A stretch of 64,000 nucleotides of DNA from Flavobacterium sp. MFBS3-15 (GTDB taxonomy: Bacteria; Bacteroidota; Bacteroidia; Flavobacteriales; Flavobacteriaceae). Every line of letters begins with the position of its first letter. Positions within the stretch are counted from its first letter, which is position 1. Shown in pieces: positions 1-9,032 of the stretch. The DNA is taken from positions 62,001 through 126,000 of the forward strand of contig NZ_JAPCHV010000010.1 in NCBI RefSeq assembly GCF_026107645.2, written 5' to 3'. A program made the position numbers and the translations under genes. The notes beneath the pieces were generated by a model that saw only the letters and a list, made by a program, of their open reading frames with translations, made no database searches and had not been told where the DNA came from.

Positions 1-230
1 CTGCTTTGCTGCATCTCATCCACATGGATATGGTTGATGACAAAGTTTTCCTCCAACATCTGGCGTGTGGGCTTGGCAACATTGGTCATGTCGTCAAAGC
101 TGTGCGCACGTTTGCTCCACAGCCATTCGTATACCTGGTTGCCCCGGAATGCCTTATCCCCATTTGCTACAAAAAAATCGCGAAGCTGTTCTTTCGTAAG
201 CGCCCTTATGTCTTTCTTTTCCGTTTGCAT
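1..230 (-). CDS. rlmN: 23S rRNA (adenine2503-C2)-methyltransferase RlmN, N-terminal part
   Basis: The gene runs off the left edge; only about 76 codons from ATG at 230 are present. The translation starts MQTEKKDIRALTKEQLRDFF and continues with GDKAFRGNQVYEWLWSK, the N-terminal helical region typical of Bacteroidetes RlmN. The family is a radical SAM enzyme that methylates A2503 of 23S rRNA and A37 of some tRNAs. The catalytic CxxxCxxC cluster lies outside the window, so the assignment rests on the N-terminal segment alone. The plus-strand open frames over this stretch are its shadow. Confidence 0.85.
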   Translation of the reverse strand, partial: MQTEKKDIRALTKEQLRDFFVANGDKAFRGNQVYEWLWSKRAHSFDDMTNVAKPTRQMLEENFVINHIHVDEMQQS

Positions 231-320
231 GGCGCAAAGGTAGTAACTATTTGCGAATATTGAAATTAGATGGGAAACGGTACGTGAATGACACGGATAC
301 GGCTGATTTTCACGGAATGG

Positions 321-356
321 TAAAAAATGAAAAAGCCTGCCGATAATTCCGCAGGC
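321..356 (-). terminator. Terminator of the T9SS protease gene
   Basis: A GCCTGC/GCAGGC stem (335-340 with 351-356) lies just past the stop codon of the minus-strand protease. On that strand it is followed by a T-rich run (321-334), the layout of an intrinsic terminator. Confidence 0.6.
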
Positions 357-379
357 CTTAGATTAAATGGATCCGGATC

Positions 380-2644
380 TTATTTCTTTGAAAGCTTATA
401 ATTGGCCGTCTTGCCTTTGCTGTCTGCCAGCTTAAGGATGTAAACACCGCTTGCCGAAGAAGAAATATCTATAGTACCGGTACCTGAAGCCAGCTCGCCG
501 GCTTTTACCTGCTGCCCCAATACATTGTAAAGTTCGTATGTAAGTACTGCTCCGGAGCCGTTCACATTGAAAACGCCTGTAGACGGGTTAGGGAATACCG
601 TGACAGCAGCTTTTAGCGATGTTTCGCCTGTACCTGCCGTATCCTGTAGCCTGAAGCTTATTGATTCTGAGTCCCCAAAGGAACCGCCTGTGGATATTTG
701 GGTTCCGTCTTCGGTAGTAAGGGTATAATACCCCTGCCCATACGAGCAGCAGATGCCATCACCTTCTTCATCAAAGATGGTAAACGTATAGCAACCTTCG
801 TTCGAAAGGTTAAAGGTATGATTGTACAGGGTGTTGTTAGTATAGTTGCCGCCACCGTTGTACAGCAGGTTACCATTTTCATTGCGCAGTTCCCATGTTG
901 TTTCCGATGCATAGAAATCGGTGCGAACAGCAAGGTTTACATTGGTAATGTCGAACACGTTGGCTACATAGTTTGCAGTAGCTTCATTGTCGATGGTGTC
1001 ACCGTCGGCACCACCGTTAGGCAATGACAATGTAACATTAAGGATGTTCTCTCCTGTTGTGCCATTGATTACGGGAAGCTCTATGTCTGTTGCCTGGCTG
1101 TTAGCAAGATTTCCTGACCAGTTGTATACTGCAGGTGTACCATCATTAAGCGTATAACTGATCACTGCAGATGTTAGTACCTGCGAACCTTTATTTATAA
1201 GCCTGAGTACCGGTGCCGCCGAAATGCCGCATGTTTCAACACCAAGGTCAAGTATGCTGATGCGGGCATTAAGGGCCAAAACTTCCTGTGCAGGATAGGC
1301 ATCTACTGTCATGGCTCCGGTGTTAGTAGGGTCAAGCCATTCTTTAAGCCTTGATGCGGCATTGTTGCCGGCATCCCATGAAACTGCAAAACGACCATAT
1401 GCGTCATATTCCCCATTGTTTTCTGTACCGTTGCAATCGGCAAGTCCAAAATATAGTTGCCCGATGATACGTCCGTTATTGTTAAATAGCGGAGACCCCG
1501 AAGAGCCTCCTTCTGTAACACCGAGGTTCCAGCTGCCGATCATCCATAATTGAGCATTTTGCCCGGTGGCATAAGTAGGGGCATCCAGGTCAACACAGGC
1601 CTTCATGATATCGCCTGCGGGGTGGTGAATGCCAAATGTTGAAGAAGGAATGGCATCGCTGCGATCCCAGCCCGCCCAAACCAAATCCCATACTGAAGGC
1701 AAGTTGGCTGTTATCTGTACAAGGCAAAAATCACTGCCTGCATTCCTGGCACGAAGCTGGGCGCCACTTGCCGTTTGATAAAAATCCGGTGCGTTTGTTG
1801 TACTTGGCGCAGTTCCTGCACATACTGGGTCAGGGCTTATCCAGTTGAAGCGGAATGCCCACTGCGCCGGGTTGGAATAGCAGTGGTTAGCGGTAAGCAG
1901 GTAAGGTGTCCCGTTGTTGCTTGTATTATTTACAAGTGCCCCGGAGCAGAAGCTGTTATTGTTGGTAATTAACAGTGCGATGGCTTTTTTGTTGATGTCT
2001 TTCAGGCCATCAATTTCGCCCATATAGCATTCTACATCATAATTGCAATTGCCCGACCCATTCAGGTCATCATCAACAGCTTTATTCATTTTGTCTGAGG
2101 TACGATAGCCATGGACCACCTTGAATATCTCCAGCTTTCCCTGGCCTGCGGCTGCAAGCGGCTCGTAGTACTCAATCCATATGTCCTCTCCTTTTACAAG
2201 CCAGGTCCCCAGCACCCTTTCGTCGTTATTCTGGGCTTCATCATACGCACCCAATAAGTCAGTACGGTCATTGTTGTAAAGATATACTTTGGCGCCTTTC
2301 GGCATATAGAAATCACTAAAAAGGAAATTCATTGTTTTAGCGCCTTTTGATACATAACGCATCCTCCATATCCTGTCGCCGTTAGGCAGGGTGTGCCATT
2401 GCCCACTGTTTTGCAGGTTATGGTCTACAAGGAACTCGGTTCCGAAACGCCACGGGATATCTTTCCTGTTTTTGTTGGCTTCATCTTCAGCCACTAGGGC
2501 ATCAAGGTCAAATTTCGGCATTGTTACCGGTGCAATTTGTGTCAGATTCTGAGCCTTCCAGCTTGCGGGCTCACCCTGATTTGTCACCTGGCTGTAGCCA
2601 ATGCTCATAAAAAGCATCAGCAAAAAAGTAAATTTAAATTTCAT
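380..2644 (-). CDS. Secreted lysyl-endopeptidase-like S1 serine protease with T9SS type A sorting domain
   Basis: This is a 754-residue exported protease. The start chosen is ATG at 2644, which gives the signal peptide MKFKFTFLLMLFMSIGYSQ; an in-frame ATG at 2677 would only add a basic stretch in front. A propeptide-like region of about 200 residues precedes a chymotrypsin-fold domain with LTANHC (His254), SDFCL (Asp305) and GGSSGSP (Ser382), spaced and worded like the lysyl endopeptidase branch of family S1. The last ~80 residues begin VFPNPSTGVFNV and end GVYILKLADSKGKTANYKL, a type A sorting domain that directs secretion through T9SS. Cleavage after lysine is inferred from family likeness only. 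It is a single-gene unit with its own terminator. Confidence 0.88.
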   Translation of the reverse strand: MKFKFTFLLMLFMSIGYSQVTNQGEPASWKAQNLTQIAPVTMPKFDLDALVAEDEANKNRKDIPWRFGTEFLVDHNLQNSGQWHTLPNGDRIWRMRYVSKGAKTMNFLFSDFYMPKGAKVYLYNNDRTDLLGAYDEAQNNDERVLGTWLVKGEDIWIEYYEPLAAAGQGKLEIFKVVHGYRTSDKMNKAVDDDLNGSGNCNYDVECYMGEIDGLKDINKKAIALLITNNNSFCSGALVNNTSNNGTPYLLTANHCYSNPAQWAFRFNWISPDPVCAGTAPSTTNAPDFYQTASGAQLRARNAGSDFCLVQITANLPSVWDLVWAGWDRSDAIPSSTFGIHHPAGDIMKACVDLDAPTYATGQNAQLWMIGSWNLGVTEGGSSGSPLFNNNGRIIGQLYFGLADCNGTENNGEYDAYGRFAVSWDAGNNAASRLKEWLDPTNTGAMTVDAYPAQEVLALNARISILDLGVETCGISAAPVLRLINKGSQVLTSAVISYTLNDGTPAVYNWSGNLANSQATDIELPVINGTTGENILNVTLSLPNGGADGDTIDNEATANYVANVFDITNVNLAVRTDFYASETTWELRNENGNLLYNGGGNYTNNTLYNHTFNLSNEGCYTFTIFDEEGDGICCSYGQGYYTLTTEDGTQISTGGSFGDSESISFRLQDTAGTGETSLKAAVTVFPNPSTGVFNVNGSGAVLTYELYNVLGQQVKAGELASGTGTIDISSSASGVYILKLADSKGKTANYKLSKK

Positions 2645-2758
2645 TCGTTTAGGTTTAGGCCGGTAAAAATAAATCATTTTGTAATAAAAAATATTACTAT
2701 TTATAATTATTCCAAATATTTAACTAACAGCTTTTGTACCTTCGTGAAAATTTTTTTT

Positions 2759-3400
2759 ATGCATTTCATATCCGAAGAACTCGAGGACTACGCGGCAATC
2801 CACAGCGAAAACGAACCGGAACTATTAGCTGCCCTTAACAGGGAAACCCACCAGAAAATATTACAGCCCAGGATGCTCAGTGGGCATTTTCAGGGAAGGG
2901 TGCTTAGCATGATATCGAAGCTTGTAAACCCTAAGAATATTCTGGAAATAGGAACCTATACCGGCTATGCCACACTTTGCCTTGCCGAAGGATTGCAAAG
3001 CGGCGGTACGCTTGATACGCTGGACAATAATGAGGAACTATACGATTTCCAAAGAAAGTATTTCGATAAATCGGAATGGAAAGACAGCATTCGCCAGCAC
3101 TTGGGCAATGCCCTGGAAATTATTCCGGGACTCGATAAAAAATTCGACCTTGTTTTCATCGATGCCGACAAGGAGAATTACATTAACTATTTCGAGATGA
3201 TCGTGCCGATGATGAATAAAGGGGGTGTTATCCTTTCAGATAATGTGCTTTGGAGCGGTAAGATACTGGAGCCGGTTAAGCCCAATGACAAAAGCACCAA
3301 GATATTATTGGAGTATAACAGGCTGCTAAAAGACGACCCCCGCGTGGAAACGGTACTGCTACCCATTCGTGACGGGCTCACTGTTAGTAGGGTTGTCTAG
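2759..3400 (+). CDS. SAM-dependent O-methyltransferase (catechol/caffeoyl-CoA OMT family)
   Basis: A 213-residue cytosolic methyltransferase. The open frame extends upstream, but ATG 2759 (MHFISEELEDYAA) is the sensible start because a -7-like element TACCTTCG lies at 2737-2744. Family motifs are present: ILEIGTYTGYATLCLAEGL (SAM-binding motif I), the acidic ligand after it, and LVFIDADKENY followed by GGVILSDNVLWSG (metal and SAM-binding segments of class I OMTs). The substrate cannot be told from sequence; bacterial members act on catechols or remain unassigned. Its last 42 bases overlap the 3' end of the convergent PAP2 gene. Confidence 0.9.
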   Translation: MHFISEELEDYAAIHSENEPELLAALNRETHQKILQPRMLSGHFQGRVLSMISKLVNPKNILEIGTYTGYATLCLAEGLQSGGTLDTLDNNEELYDFQRKYFDKSEWKDSIRQHLGNALEIIPGLDKKFDLVFIDADKENYINYFEMIVPMMNKGGVILSDNVLWSGKILEPVKPNDKSTKILLEYNRLLKDDPRVETVLLPIRDGLTVSRVV

Positions 3401-3970
3401 CCTTTCATGTTGCGGAAAGTAACGGTCGCGCAGATAAATATACAGTTTCAGTACCAGCCAGCCGGTAAACAGCCCATAAAGGTATCCCATCAATATGTCA
3501 CCGGGATAATGCAGTCCCAGGTATATGCGGCTGTAGGCAAATATAAGCGGCCAAAGGAAGAAAAATCCCATATATTTAAGATAGGGGTGCAGGACCCTAT
3601 ACAGGAAAAATGCCACAGCCATAGAGTTGGAGGCATGGCCTGATATAAAACTGAATGACCTTCGCTTTTGTATAGCGCGTATCAGGCCTTCAAGTTCGGG
3701 ATTGCTGCCCGGACGAAGGCGTTGTACGCCATTTTTGATGAGGTTTGTTGTTTGGTCGGTAAGCAGTAAAAGTACAGCCACCATTCCTACGACTAAAAGA
3801 GCATGGCGCCATCCAAGCCTTTTAAACGCGAGGTAAAGTATGATAGCAAAAACAGGTATCCAGCTTACCTGCTTAGTAATGAATTCCCAAAAAGGATCCC
3901 AGGTTTCAGTCCCTAAAGAGTTAAGGTAAATGAATACTTCCCTGTCGAGCTGCTGCAGTTTTTCAAGCAT
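3359..3970 (-). CDS. PAP2-family membrane phosphatase
   Basis: This 203-residue membrane protein carries the three phosphatase motifs of the PAP2 superfamily: KNGVQRLRPG, FISGHASNSMA and SRIYLGLHYPGD, set among about five hydrophobic segments. Family members hydrolyse phosphatidic acid, undecaprenyl or polyprenyl diphosphate, or phosphatidylglycerophosphate at the outer face of the inner membrane; which one applies is not visible. Its ATG overlaps the tatA stop by one base (TAATG), implying co-transcription and translational coupling. Its 3' end is antisense to the last 42 bases of the O-methyltransferase gene, so both C-termini are encoded by the same DNA. Confidence 0.92.
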   Translation of the reverse strand: MLEKLQQLDREVFIYLNSLGTETWDPFWEFITKQVSWIPVFAIILYLAFKRLGWRHALLVVGMVAVLLLLTDQTTNLIKNGVQRLRPGSNPELEGLIRAIQKRRSFSFISGHASNSMAVAFFLYRVLHPYLKYMGFFFLWPLIFAYSRIYLGLHYPGDILMGYLYGLFTGWLVLKLYIYLRDRYFPQHERLDNPTNSEPVTNG

Positions 3971-4287
3971 TATCGCATACGTTTAATTGGCCCCTGCATG
4001 TCTTCAAGGTTTTCTTTCACCTTATTTATCTCCCCGGTAATCTCATTCGCCGTATTGTTGGCGTTCAGGTTGCCGGCAACATCATTGCCTATGTCAGTAA
4101 AGGTTTTCTTGATGTCGTCTATTTCTGCACTTTTGTGTATTTCGCTTTTTATGTCGTTGGTGGCATTTTTCAATTGTTGCATGCCTCTCCCCAATGTTCG
4201 GGCAATTTCAGGGATCTTATCTGACCCGAAAAGCATGAGCACCACGATAATGATAAGGAAAAACTCCCCTCCGCCAATTCCAAACAT
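3970..4287 (-). CDS. tatA: Twin-arginine translocase subunit TatA/TatB-like
   Basis: A 105-residue protein starting MFGIGGGEFFLIIIVVLMLF: one short N-terminal membrane helix, then the FGSDKIPEIARTLGRGMQ amphipathic helix that defines TatA/TatB, then a charged, coiled-coil-prone tail of about 60 residues. TatA subunits form the pore for folded proteins bearing twin-arginine signals, working with TatC, which is not in this window. TatA and TatB cannot be separated safely from sequence; the glycine-rich front and short length favour TatA. A TAnnTTTG element (reading TAACTTTG on this strand, 4308-4315) sits about 20 bases upstream of the ATG. It forms an operon with the PAP2 gene behind it. Confidence 0.88.
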   Translation of the reverse strand: MFGIGGGEFFLIIIVVLMLFGSDKIPEIARTLGRGMQQLKNATNDIKSEIHKSAEIDDIKKTFTDIGNDVAGNLNANNTANEITGEINKVKENLEDMQGPIKRMR

Positions 4288-4365
4288 AATTATACGTATT
4301 TATACAGCAAAGTTACGCAAAGTTGGACGAAAGGGATTGCATTAAATGACATTTTAACCTAACCT

Positions 4366-5367
4366 TTATTGCTTAACCATTTTAAGGGTAGTGTTCTTGC
4401 CTTCAGTGGTAAGGGCAACATGGTACACACCTGCCGGAAGGTGGCTTATGGCTATATCATTCCCTTGTGATTGCAGTACTGTCCTGCCCATCGCATCGGT
4501 TATGGTTACGTTGCCGATCTCAGCAATACCCGAAATGTGCAGTACGTCCTGCACAGGGTTAGGCGCTATGGCGGTTTGGGCCATGTTAAAATCGCCGCGG
4601 CTGTTGGTAGTCTGCAAATACGATTCTATTGTACTTTGCGTTTGGTCAAGCCCTATCCCCGAAACTACAATGTGCGTGGTGATACTCCTGAAAACCGGCC
4701 CGGTGATTAAGTCCGCGTTATAATAGCTGTATGTCGTCTGATCCAGCGTTCCGACCTGGAATCCAAGATAAAAAAGGGCGAGGTTTTGCTGGGTTTTAAG
4801 TCGTGTGACGTTCATTGTACCCTGAAATCCTTCATTTACTGTAAGTGTACCATAGGCATCGGCAACAGAGCTTGTCGTTCCGGTAAATGTACCTGTCACG
4901 CCCTGCCCTTCGAAGGTACCTGAAACATTGCTGCTCGCGGTAGCCTGGTAGTTCATAGGGAAATATCCGACCAGCGCAAAGTCATTGTACTTGATGGTCA
5001 TTTGTGAGGTTTCAAGGCCGGTAAGGTAGGTGCCTTCACCCAGGGCAAGAAAGTAATTCGACGGATTGCCGCCTTCAGTAGTGGTCTGTACTACCCAGCT
5101 ACTACCGGGGAAGTTGGCAATGTCGTTTGTAGTTGCAGGAACCGTAGTTGTAAACGTCCCGGTAATTTCAGACAGGTCATTAAAATTCCAAGCCATATTG
5201 GCCCCCGCCTCTGTTTGGTTAAGTCCTGATGCCGAAGTGACCAGAACATACTCGTTAGTCTGCACTTCGCCAAAAAATCCGGTTGAATTGTAAAACGTCA
5301 TAATCGGCTCCTATGCAAATGCAACAAAAGAAAATAAAACTGAAATGGATAGTAGTGTTTTTTTCAT
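4366..5367 (-). pseudogene. T9SS-sorted secreted protein gene interrupted by an in-frame TAG after the signal peptide
   Basis: From ATG at 5367 the frame reads MKKTLLSISVLFSFVAFA, a complete signal peptide ending in an AFA cleavage site, then TAG at 5313-5311, then EPI and a further 311 residues in the same frame down to a TAA at 4366. The amber codon stands where a Gln is usual (AFA-Q); a single C-to-T change of CAG gives TAG. The body has no recognised enzymatic domain; it is Ser/Thr-rich with beta-type repeats. It ends in a type A sorting domain (APNPVQDVLHISGIAEI ... GVYHVALTTEGKNTTLKMV). An ATG at 5301, eight bases behind an AGGAG, could restart translation, but the product would lack an export signal. 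A mutation or a base error in the assembly are both possible. Confidence 0.85.
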
Positions 5368-5419
5368 AGGTTGGTTTTTTTTAAAGATAAGAATTTATGC
5401 CAACCCCCTCTAAAACAGC

Positions 5420-7678
5420 CTACTTTTTCTTTTCGAAGGTATCGAACTTGTCTTTTAACTCTTCTTTTGGCCATGTGTTATTGCTTGTGTCAATGTCTGC
5501 GGTCAGCAACTTAGGATCGAGAGTTATTTTCTTCACCGGTTTTTCGGTGGCAAATACGCGCGATGCCGTTTGGTTGTTCTTCCTCCATATTTGTACGGGG
5601 AAGATGTGGCTTTCGCTTGTTCCATCCTCAAAACTAAGCTCTACCAATATAGGCATCAGCATATCGCCGGGCTTGTCAAAGGTTACTTCATAAAAGTACT
5701 TTGGTGTTTTAAGTTCCAACCTTTCTTCTGAAGTGAATTTTTCGCTCAAATAGGCATTCAGGAGTTTTACGTCCTTGGTGTTCAAAGCCTTTTTCTGTAC
5801 TTTTTCTGTATCCGGCCCATCGGCAACCATATATACGAATGGCCCGTCATCTTCATTAAACCTGCCGCGTTTTACTTTGTGGTCTTTCATGTTCTCCGGC
5901 TGGGTTTCTGTTACGTAATATTGCTTTACGTCCATAATGCCCATGTCTACATAATCTGTCGTGTAAAACCATCCCCTCCAGAACCAGTCCAGGTCTACCG
6001 CCGAGGCATCTTCCATCGTCCTGAAGAAATCTTCCGGCGTGGGATGCTTAAATTTCCAACGGTTGGCGTAGGTTTTAAAAGCGTGGTCAAACAGCTCATG
6101 CCCCATAACCACCTCGCGCAGCATGTTCAGGCCTGTTGCCGGCTTGCCATACGCATTGGAGCCAAACTGGTGTATTGCCTCCGAGTTGGTCATTATCGGT
6201 TCAAGGAATTTCTGGTCGCCACTCATGTACGGTACAATGTTGGCGGCTGGCCCACGGTTGGATGGGTAGTTGGCATCCCACTCTTTTTCGGTAAGGTATT
6301 GAAGGAAGGTATTAAGGCCTTCGTCCATCCATGTCCACTGCCTTTCATCGGAGTTAACGATCATTGGGAAAAAGTTGTGCCCCACCTCGTGAATGATCAC
6401 GCTCATGTTGCCGTATTTTATCCTGTCAGACACATAACCCTTTTCGTCGGGGCGGCCATAGTTCCAGCAAATCATAGGGTATTCCATGCCCTGGTCCTCA
6501 GCAGAAACCGAAATGGCTTTTGGGTATGGGTAGTCAAAGGTATATTTTGAATAGGTTTTTAATGTATGTGCCACAACACGTGTTGAGGTTTCGCCCCACA
6601 TCGGATTGGCTTCTTTAGGATAAAGCGAATGCGCCATTACTGTTTTGCCGCCCAGCTGCACGGCCATGCCGTCGTATATGAATTTGCGCGATGATGAGAA
6701 CCCAAAGTCCCTCACGTTCTTTGCATTGAATTTCCACGTTTTCTTTTTGGTACTAAAACCATTTTCTGCCTTTTCGGCCTCATCCTGAGTAACGATCACA
6801 ACTGGCTTGTCGAACGATTTTGTGGCCTGTTCGTAGCGTTTCAACTGTTCTGATGTAAAAACTTCAGCGCGGTTGGTCAGGTCGCCGGTACCGTCGATGA
6901 TATGGTCGGCCGGCACGGTAATGTTCACTTCGTAGTTGCCAAAGGTCAGGGCGAACTCACCCGCTCCCCAAAACTGCATGTTCTGCCAGCCCTCTACGTC
7001 ATTGTATACGGCCATGCGCGGGTAAAACTGTGCAATCACATACAGGTTGTTGTTGTCCTTATCGAAATGCTCGTAACCCGAACGCCCGCCAATCACACGG
7101 TAGTTATTGATGTTATACCACCATTTGATCGAGAAGGATATTTTTTCGCCTTTCTTTAAAGGGGTAGGCAGATCGATGCGCATCATGGTCTGGTTGATGG
7201 TGTACTTCATCGGCTTGCCATTGGTGTCCTGTACATAATCAATTTTAAATCCGCCATCAAAAGCATCCTCCATATAGCGACGCGAAAAAGCATCAGCTTT
7301 ATAGGCAGGGTCCATTTTCTGGCTTTCGATAAGTTTTGATTTAGAGTCTTTTGTATTGATGTTCTGGTCGAGCTGAACCCAAAGATATTCCAGGCTTTCG
7401 GGCGAGTTGTTATGGTAGGTAATGGTTTCCTTACCAAAAAGCTTCGTATTCTTATCGTCCAGTTCGATATCCATTTTATAGTCAGCCTGTTGTTGGTAGT
7501 AGGCAGGTCCCGGCGCTCCCGATGCGGTACGGAACATATTGGGGGTTGCCATCAGGTCATACATCTGGCTCATCTTGTTGCTGTCTTTATGGCCGGGCTC
7601 ACGTTTTTGTGTCGGTTTTTCCTGAGCGGAAACCGTTACTGCCGCTGCCATCAATAGTGCGTAAAATGCTTTTCTCAT
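5420..7678 (-). CDS. M1-family metallopeptidase, exported
   Basis: A 752-residue zinc aminopeptidase-like protein with signal peptide MRKAFYALLMAAAVTVSAQ. The zinc site is clear: H430-E-V-G-H434 followed 18 residues later by E453 in WMDEGLNTF. The N-terminal ~270 residues form the beta-rich domain usual before the catalytic domain; a C-terminal beta-type region of about 150 residues follows. The exact GxMEN motif is replaced by QGMEYPMICW, as in the Bacteroidetes branch. It probably trims peptides in the periplasm or at the cell surface; there is no T9SS domain. The DUF6702 gene starts upstream and ends 9 bases before this ATG, a conserved-looking pair. Confidence 0.92.
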   Translation of the reverse strand: MRKAFYALLMAAAVTVSAQEKPTQKREPGHKDSNKMSQMYDLMATPNMFRTASGAPGPAYYQQQADYKMDIELDDKNTKLFGKETITYHNNSPESLEYLWVQLDQNINTKDSKSKLIESQKMDPAYKADAFSRRYMEDAFDGGFKIDYVQDTNGKPMKYTINQTMMRIDLPTPLKKGEKISFSIKWWYNINNYRVIGGRSGYEHFDKDNNNLYVIAQFYPRMAVYNDVEGWQNMQFWGAGEFALTFGNYEVNITVPADHIIDGTGDLTNRAEVFTSEQLKRYEQATKSFDKPVVIVTQDEAEKAENGFSTKKKTWKFNAKNVRDFGFSSSRKFIYDGMAVQLGGKTVMAHSLYPKEANPMWGETSTRVVAHTLKTYSKYTFDYPYPKAISVSAEDQGMEYPMICWNYGRPDEKGYVSDRIKYGNMSVIIHEVGHNFFPMIVNSDERQWTWMDEGLNTFLQYLTEKEWDANYPSNRGPAANIVPYMSGDQKFLEPIMTNSEAIHQFGSNAYGKPATGLNMLREVVMGHELFDHAFKTYANRWKFKHPTPEDFFRTMEDASAVDLDWFWRGWFYTTDYVDMGIMDVKQYYVTETQPENMKDHKVKRGRFNEDDGPFVYMVADGPDTEKVQKKALNTKDVKLLNAYLSEKFTSEERLELKTPKYFYEVTFDKPGDMLMPILVELSFEDGTSESHIFPVQIWRKNNQTASRVFATEKPVKKITLDPKLLTADIDTSNNTWPKEELKDKFDTFEKKK

Positions 7679-7687
7679 AATTATGGT

Positions 7688-8191
7688 TTAAAACTCCAAC
7701 AAACCTTCCGGTTCATCATTGGTCAGCAACAGGCTCTTTTTGTTACTGTTTATTTTTACATTAATGATATTTTGTTGCTTAGGGTAAACATCTAGTAAGG
7801 TGGTGTTTTTCATTTCCACCGAATTTACCTTTGTCCCGGCCTCTATGGTAAAGTAGCATACCAGTACATCGTTTTCCATTTCTTTGGCCAGGTATTTGAC
7901 GGGTTTCAGCTTACCGTTGACCTTTATCGTTACTTTCTCAGAAAAATATTTGCTAAGATGTTCCTCCGTATCGGGCAGTTCCCGCTCTTCAGTAAGGTAG
8001 AATTTCTTGCCGTATTTTTTTTGGAGGCCCAGTTCCATGTCGTCGATAAAGATGCGGGCGGTCATTTGCAGTACTTTCTTTTTTTGTACATGCTCAATTT
8101 GGAATACCGATACATAATATTTATGTATACCGGCACTGGCCAGCGCAAAGGCTAAAATGATTAAAAACAGGTAACGGCGGAAATGCTTCAT
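7688..8191 (-). CDS. DUF6702 family exported protein
   Basis: A 167-residue protein with an N-terminal hydrophobic segment (LFLIILAFALASAGIHKYYV). The segment HKYYVSVFQIEH...LQMTARIFIDDME is the hallmark of DUF6702, a family with no assigned activity found beside M1 peptidases in Flavobacteria. The rest is beta-rich with ~15% lysine. It is followed after 9 bases by the M1 peptidase, so the two are probably one transcript and may act on the same exported substrate or complex; that is inference from adjacency only. Confidence 0.75.
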   Translation of the reverse strand: MKHFRRYLFLIILAFALASAGIHKYYVSVFQIEHVQKKKVLQMTARIFIDDMELGLQKKYGKKFYLTEERELPDTEEHLSKYFSEKVTIKVNGKLKPVKYLAKEMENDVLVCYFTIEAGTKVNSVEMKNTTLLDVYPKQQNIINVKINSNKKSLLLTNDEPEGLLEF

Positions 8192-8340
8192 TTTCCAAAA
8201 ATAGTAAACTTAATGGTTTGGACATGATTTTTTAAGACTTTGGGAGGTTCAGTTCTTATAGGATATGGCTGTCTGCTCAAGATTTTTAATATAATGTAAA
8301 ATATTTTAAATTTTATTTTACTGAAAATTAATGAATTACA

Positions 8341-8348
8341 TATTTTTG
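8341..8348 (+). promoter_or_regulatory. Probable -7 element for the ECF sigma operon, with a long leader
   Basis: TATTTTTG matches the Bacteroidetes TAnnTTTG -7 box in a very AT-rich region (8192-8350); the -33 side is weak. The resulting leader, about 115 nt to the sigma start, contains a pyrimidine-rich stretch (GCAACCCTTTTGC, then CCGTCTATG, 8369-8400). I recall similar wording before ECF sigma genes of this phylum. Confidence 0.5.
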
Positions 8349-8471
8349 CAAAAATAATTTTACGGGTCGTGCAACCCTTTTGCAATGCTATCCGTCTATG
8401 CTAATAGAAGTCGGTTAGTAATTGAGAAATGAAAAACGGCATCCGCAAAGACCAACCAATAAAACGAGATT

Positions 8472-9032
8472 TTGAAAGTAATTGCCTTACATCAGGAAGA
8501 AAGGGACATCATCAGCCAGGCGGCGGAGAACAACCGGCATGCCCAGCAGAAGATCTACTCGAAGTACTCGCCCAAGATGCTCAGCATTTGCAGGCAGTAC
8601 ATAAAGGACCTGCACCAGGCCGAAGACATAATGATAACCGCCTTTATGAAAGTCTTTACCAACCTGAAGAATTTTGAGCACAAAGGCAGTTTTGAAGGAT
8701 GGATACGGCGCATCATGGTAAACGAGTGCATATCCTACCTGAGAGTGCAGAAGAAGGTGGGGTTTCTGGAAGATGAATTTTATGTTGAGGATACGTTCAA
8801 TAATATAGAGAGCCATTTTTCGGTGGAGGACATACAAACCTTGATAGATAGCCTGCCGGATGGGTACAAGATGGTGTTCAACCTTTATGCGATAGAGGGC
8901 TTTAAGCACCAGGAAATAGGGAAGATGCTGGGGATAAGCGAAGGGACATCAAAATCGCAACTGTCGCATGCCAGGAAGATGCTGCAGGATCAAATTAACA
9001 AGCAAAAGAATTACGTAAATGGAACCGAATAG
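8472..9032 (+). CDS. ECF-type RNA polymerase sigma factor
   Basis: A 186-residue sigma-70 family protein with region 2 (QKIYSKYSPKMLSICRQYIKDLHQAEDIMITAFMKVF...FEGWIRRIMVNECISYLR) and region 4 (IDSLPDGYKMVFNLYAIEGFKHQEIGKMLGISEGTSKSQLSHARKML), separated by a short linker; there is no region 1 or 3, hence an ECF factor. The start is TTG at 8472 (MKVIALHQEERDI); no ATG in frame would keep region 2 whole. It overlaps the next gene by 14 bases, so both are probably translated together. The neighbour looks like a membrane regulator, and the third gene like an envelope barrel; a cell-envelope response is the natural guess. Confidence 0.9.
   Translation: MKVIALHQEERDIISQAAENNRHAQQKIYSKYSPKMLSICRQYIKDLHQAEDIMITAFMKVFTNLKNFEHKGSFEGWIRRIMVNECISYLRVQKKVGFLEDEFYVEDTFNNIESHFSVEDIQTLIDSLPDGYKMVFNLYAIEGFKHQEIGKMLGISEGTSKSQLSHARKMLQDQINKQKNYVNGTE

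Noticed and set aside
6..263. Plus-strand frames at the left edge
   Set aside because: They are the opposite strand of the rlmN start, whose protein is clearly recognisable.
4366..5301. Intact cytosolic gene starting at ATG 5301
   Set aside because: The protein has a T9SS sorting domain and needs the signal peptide, which lies in the same frame just before the TAG.
7688..8191. Lipoprotein call for the DUF6702 protein
   Set aside because: The N-terminal hydrophobic stretch has no lipobox cysteine.
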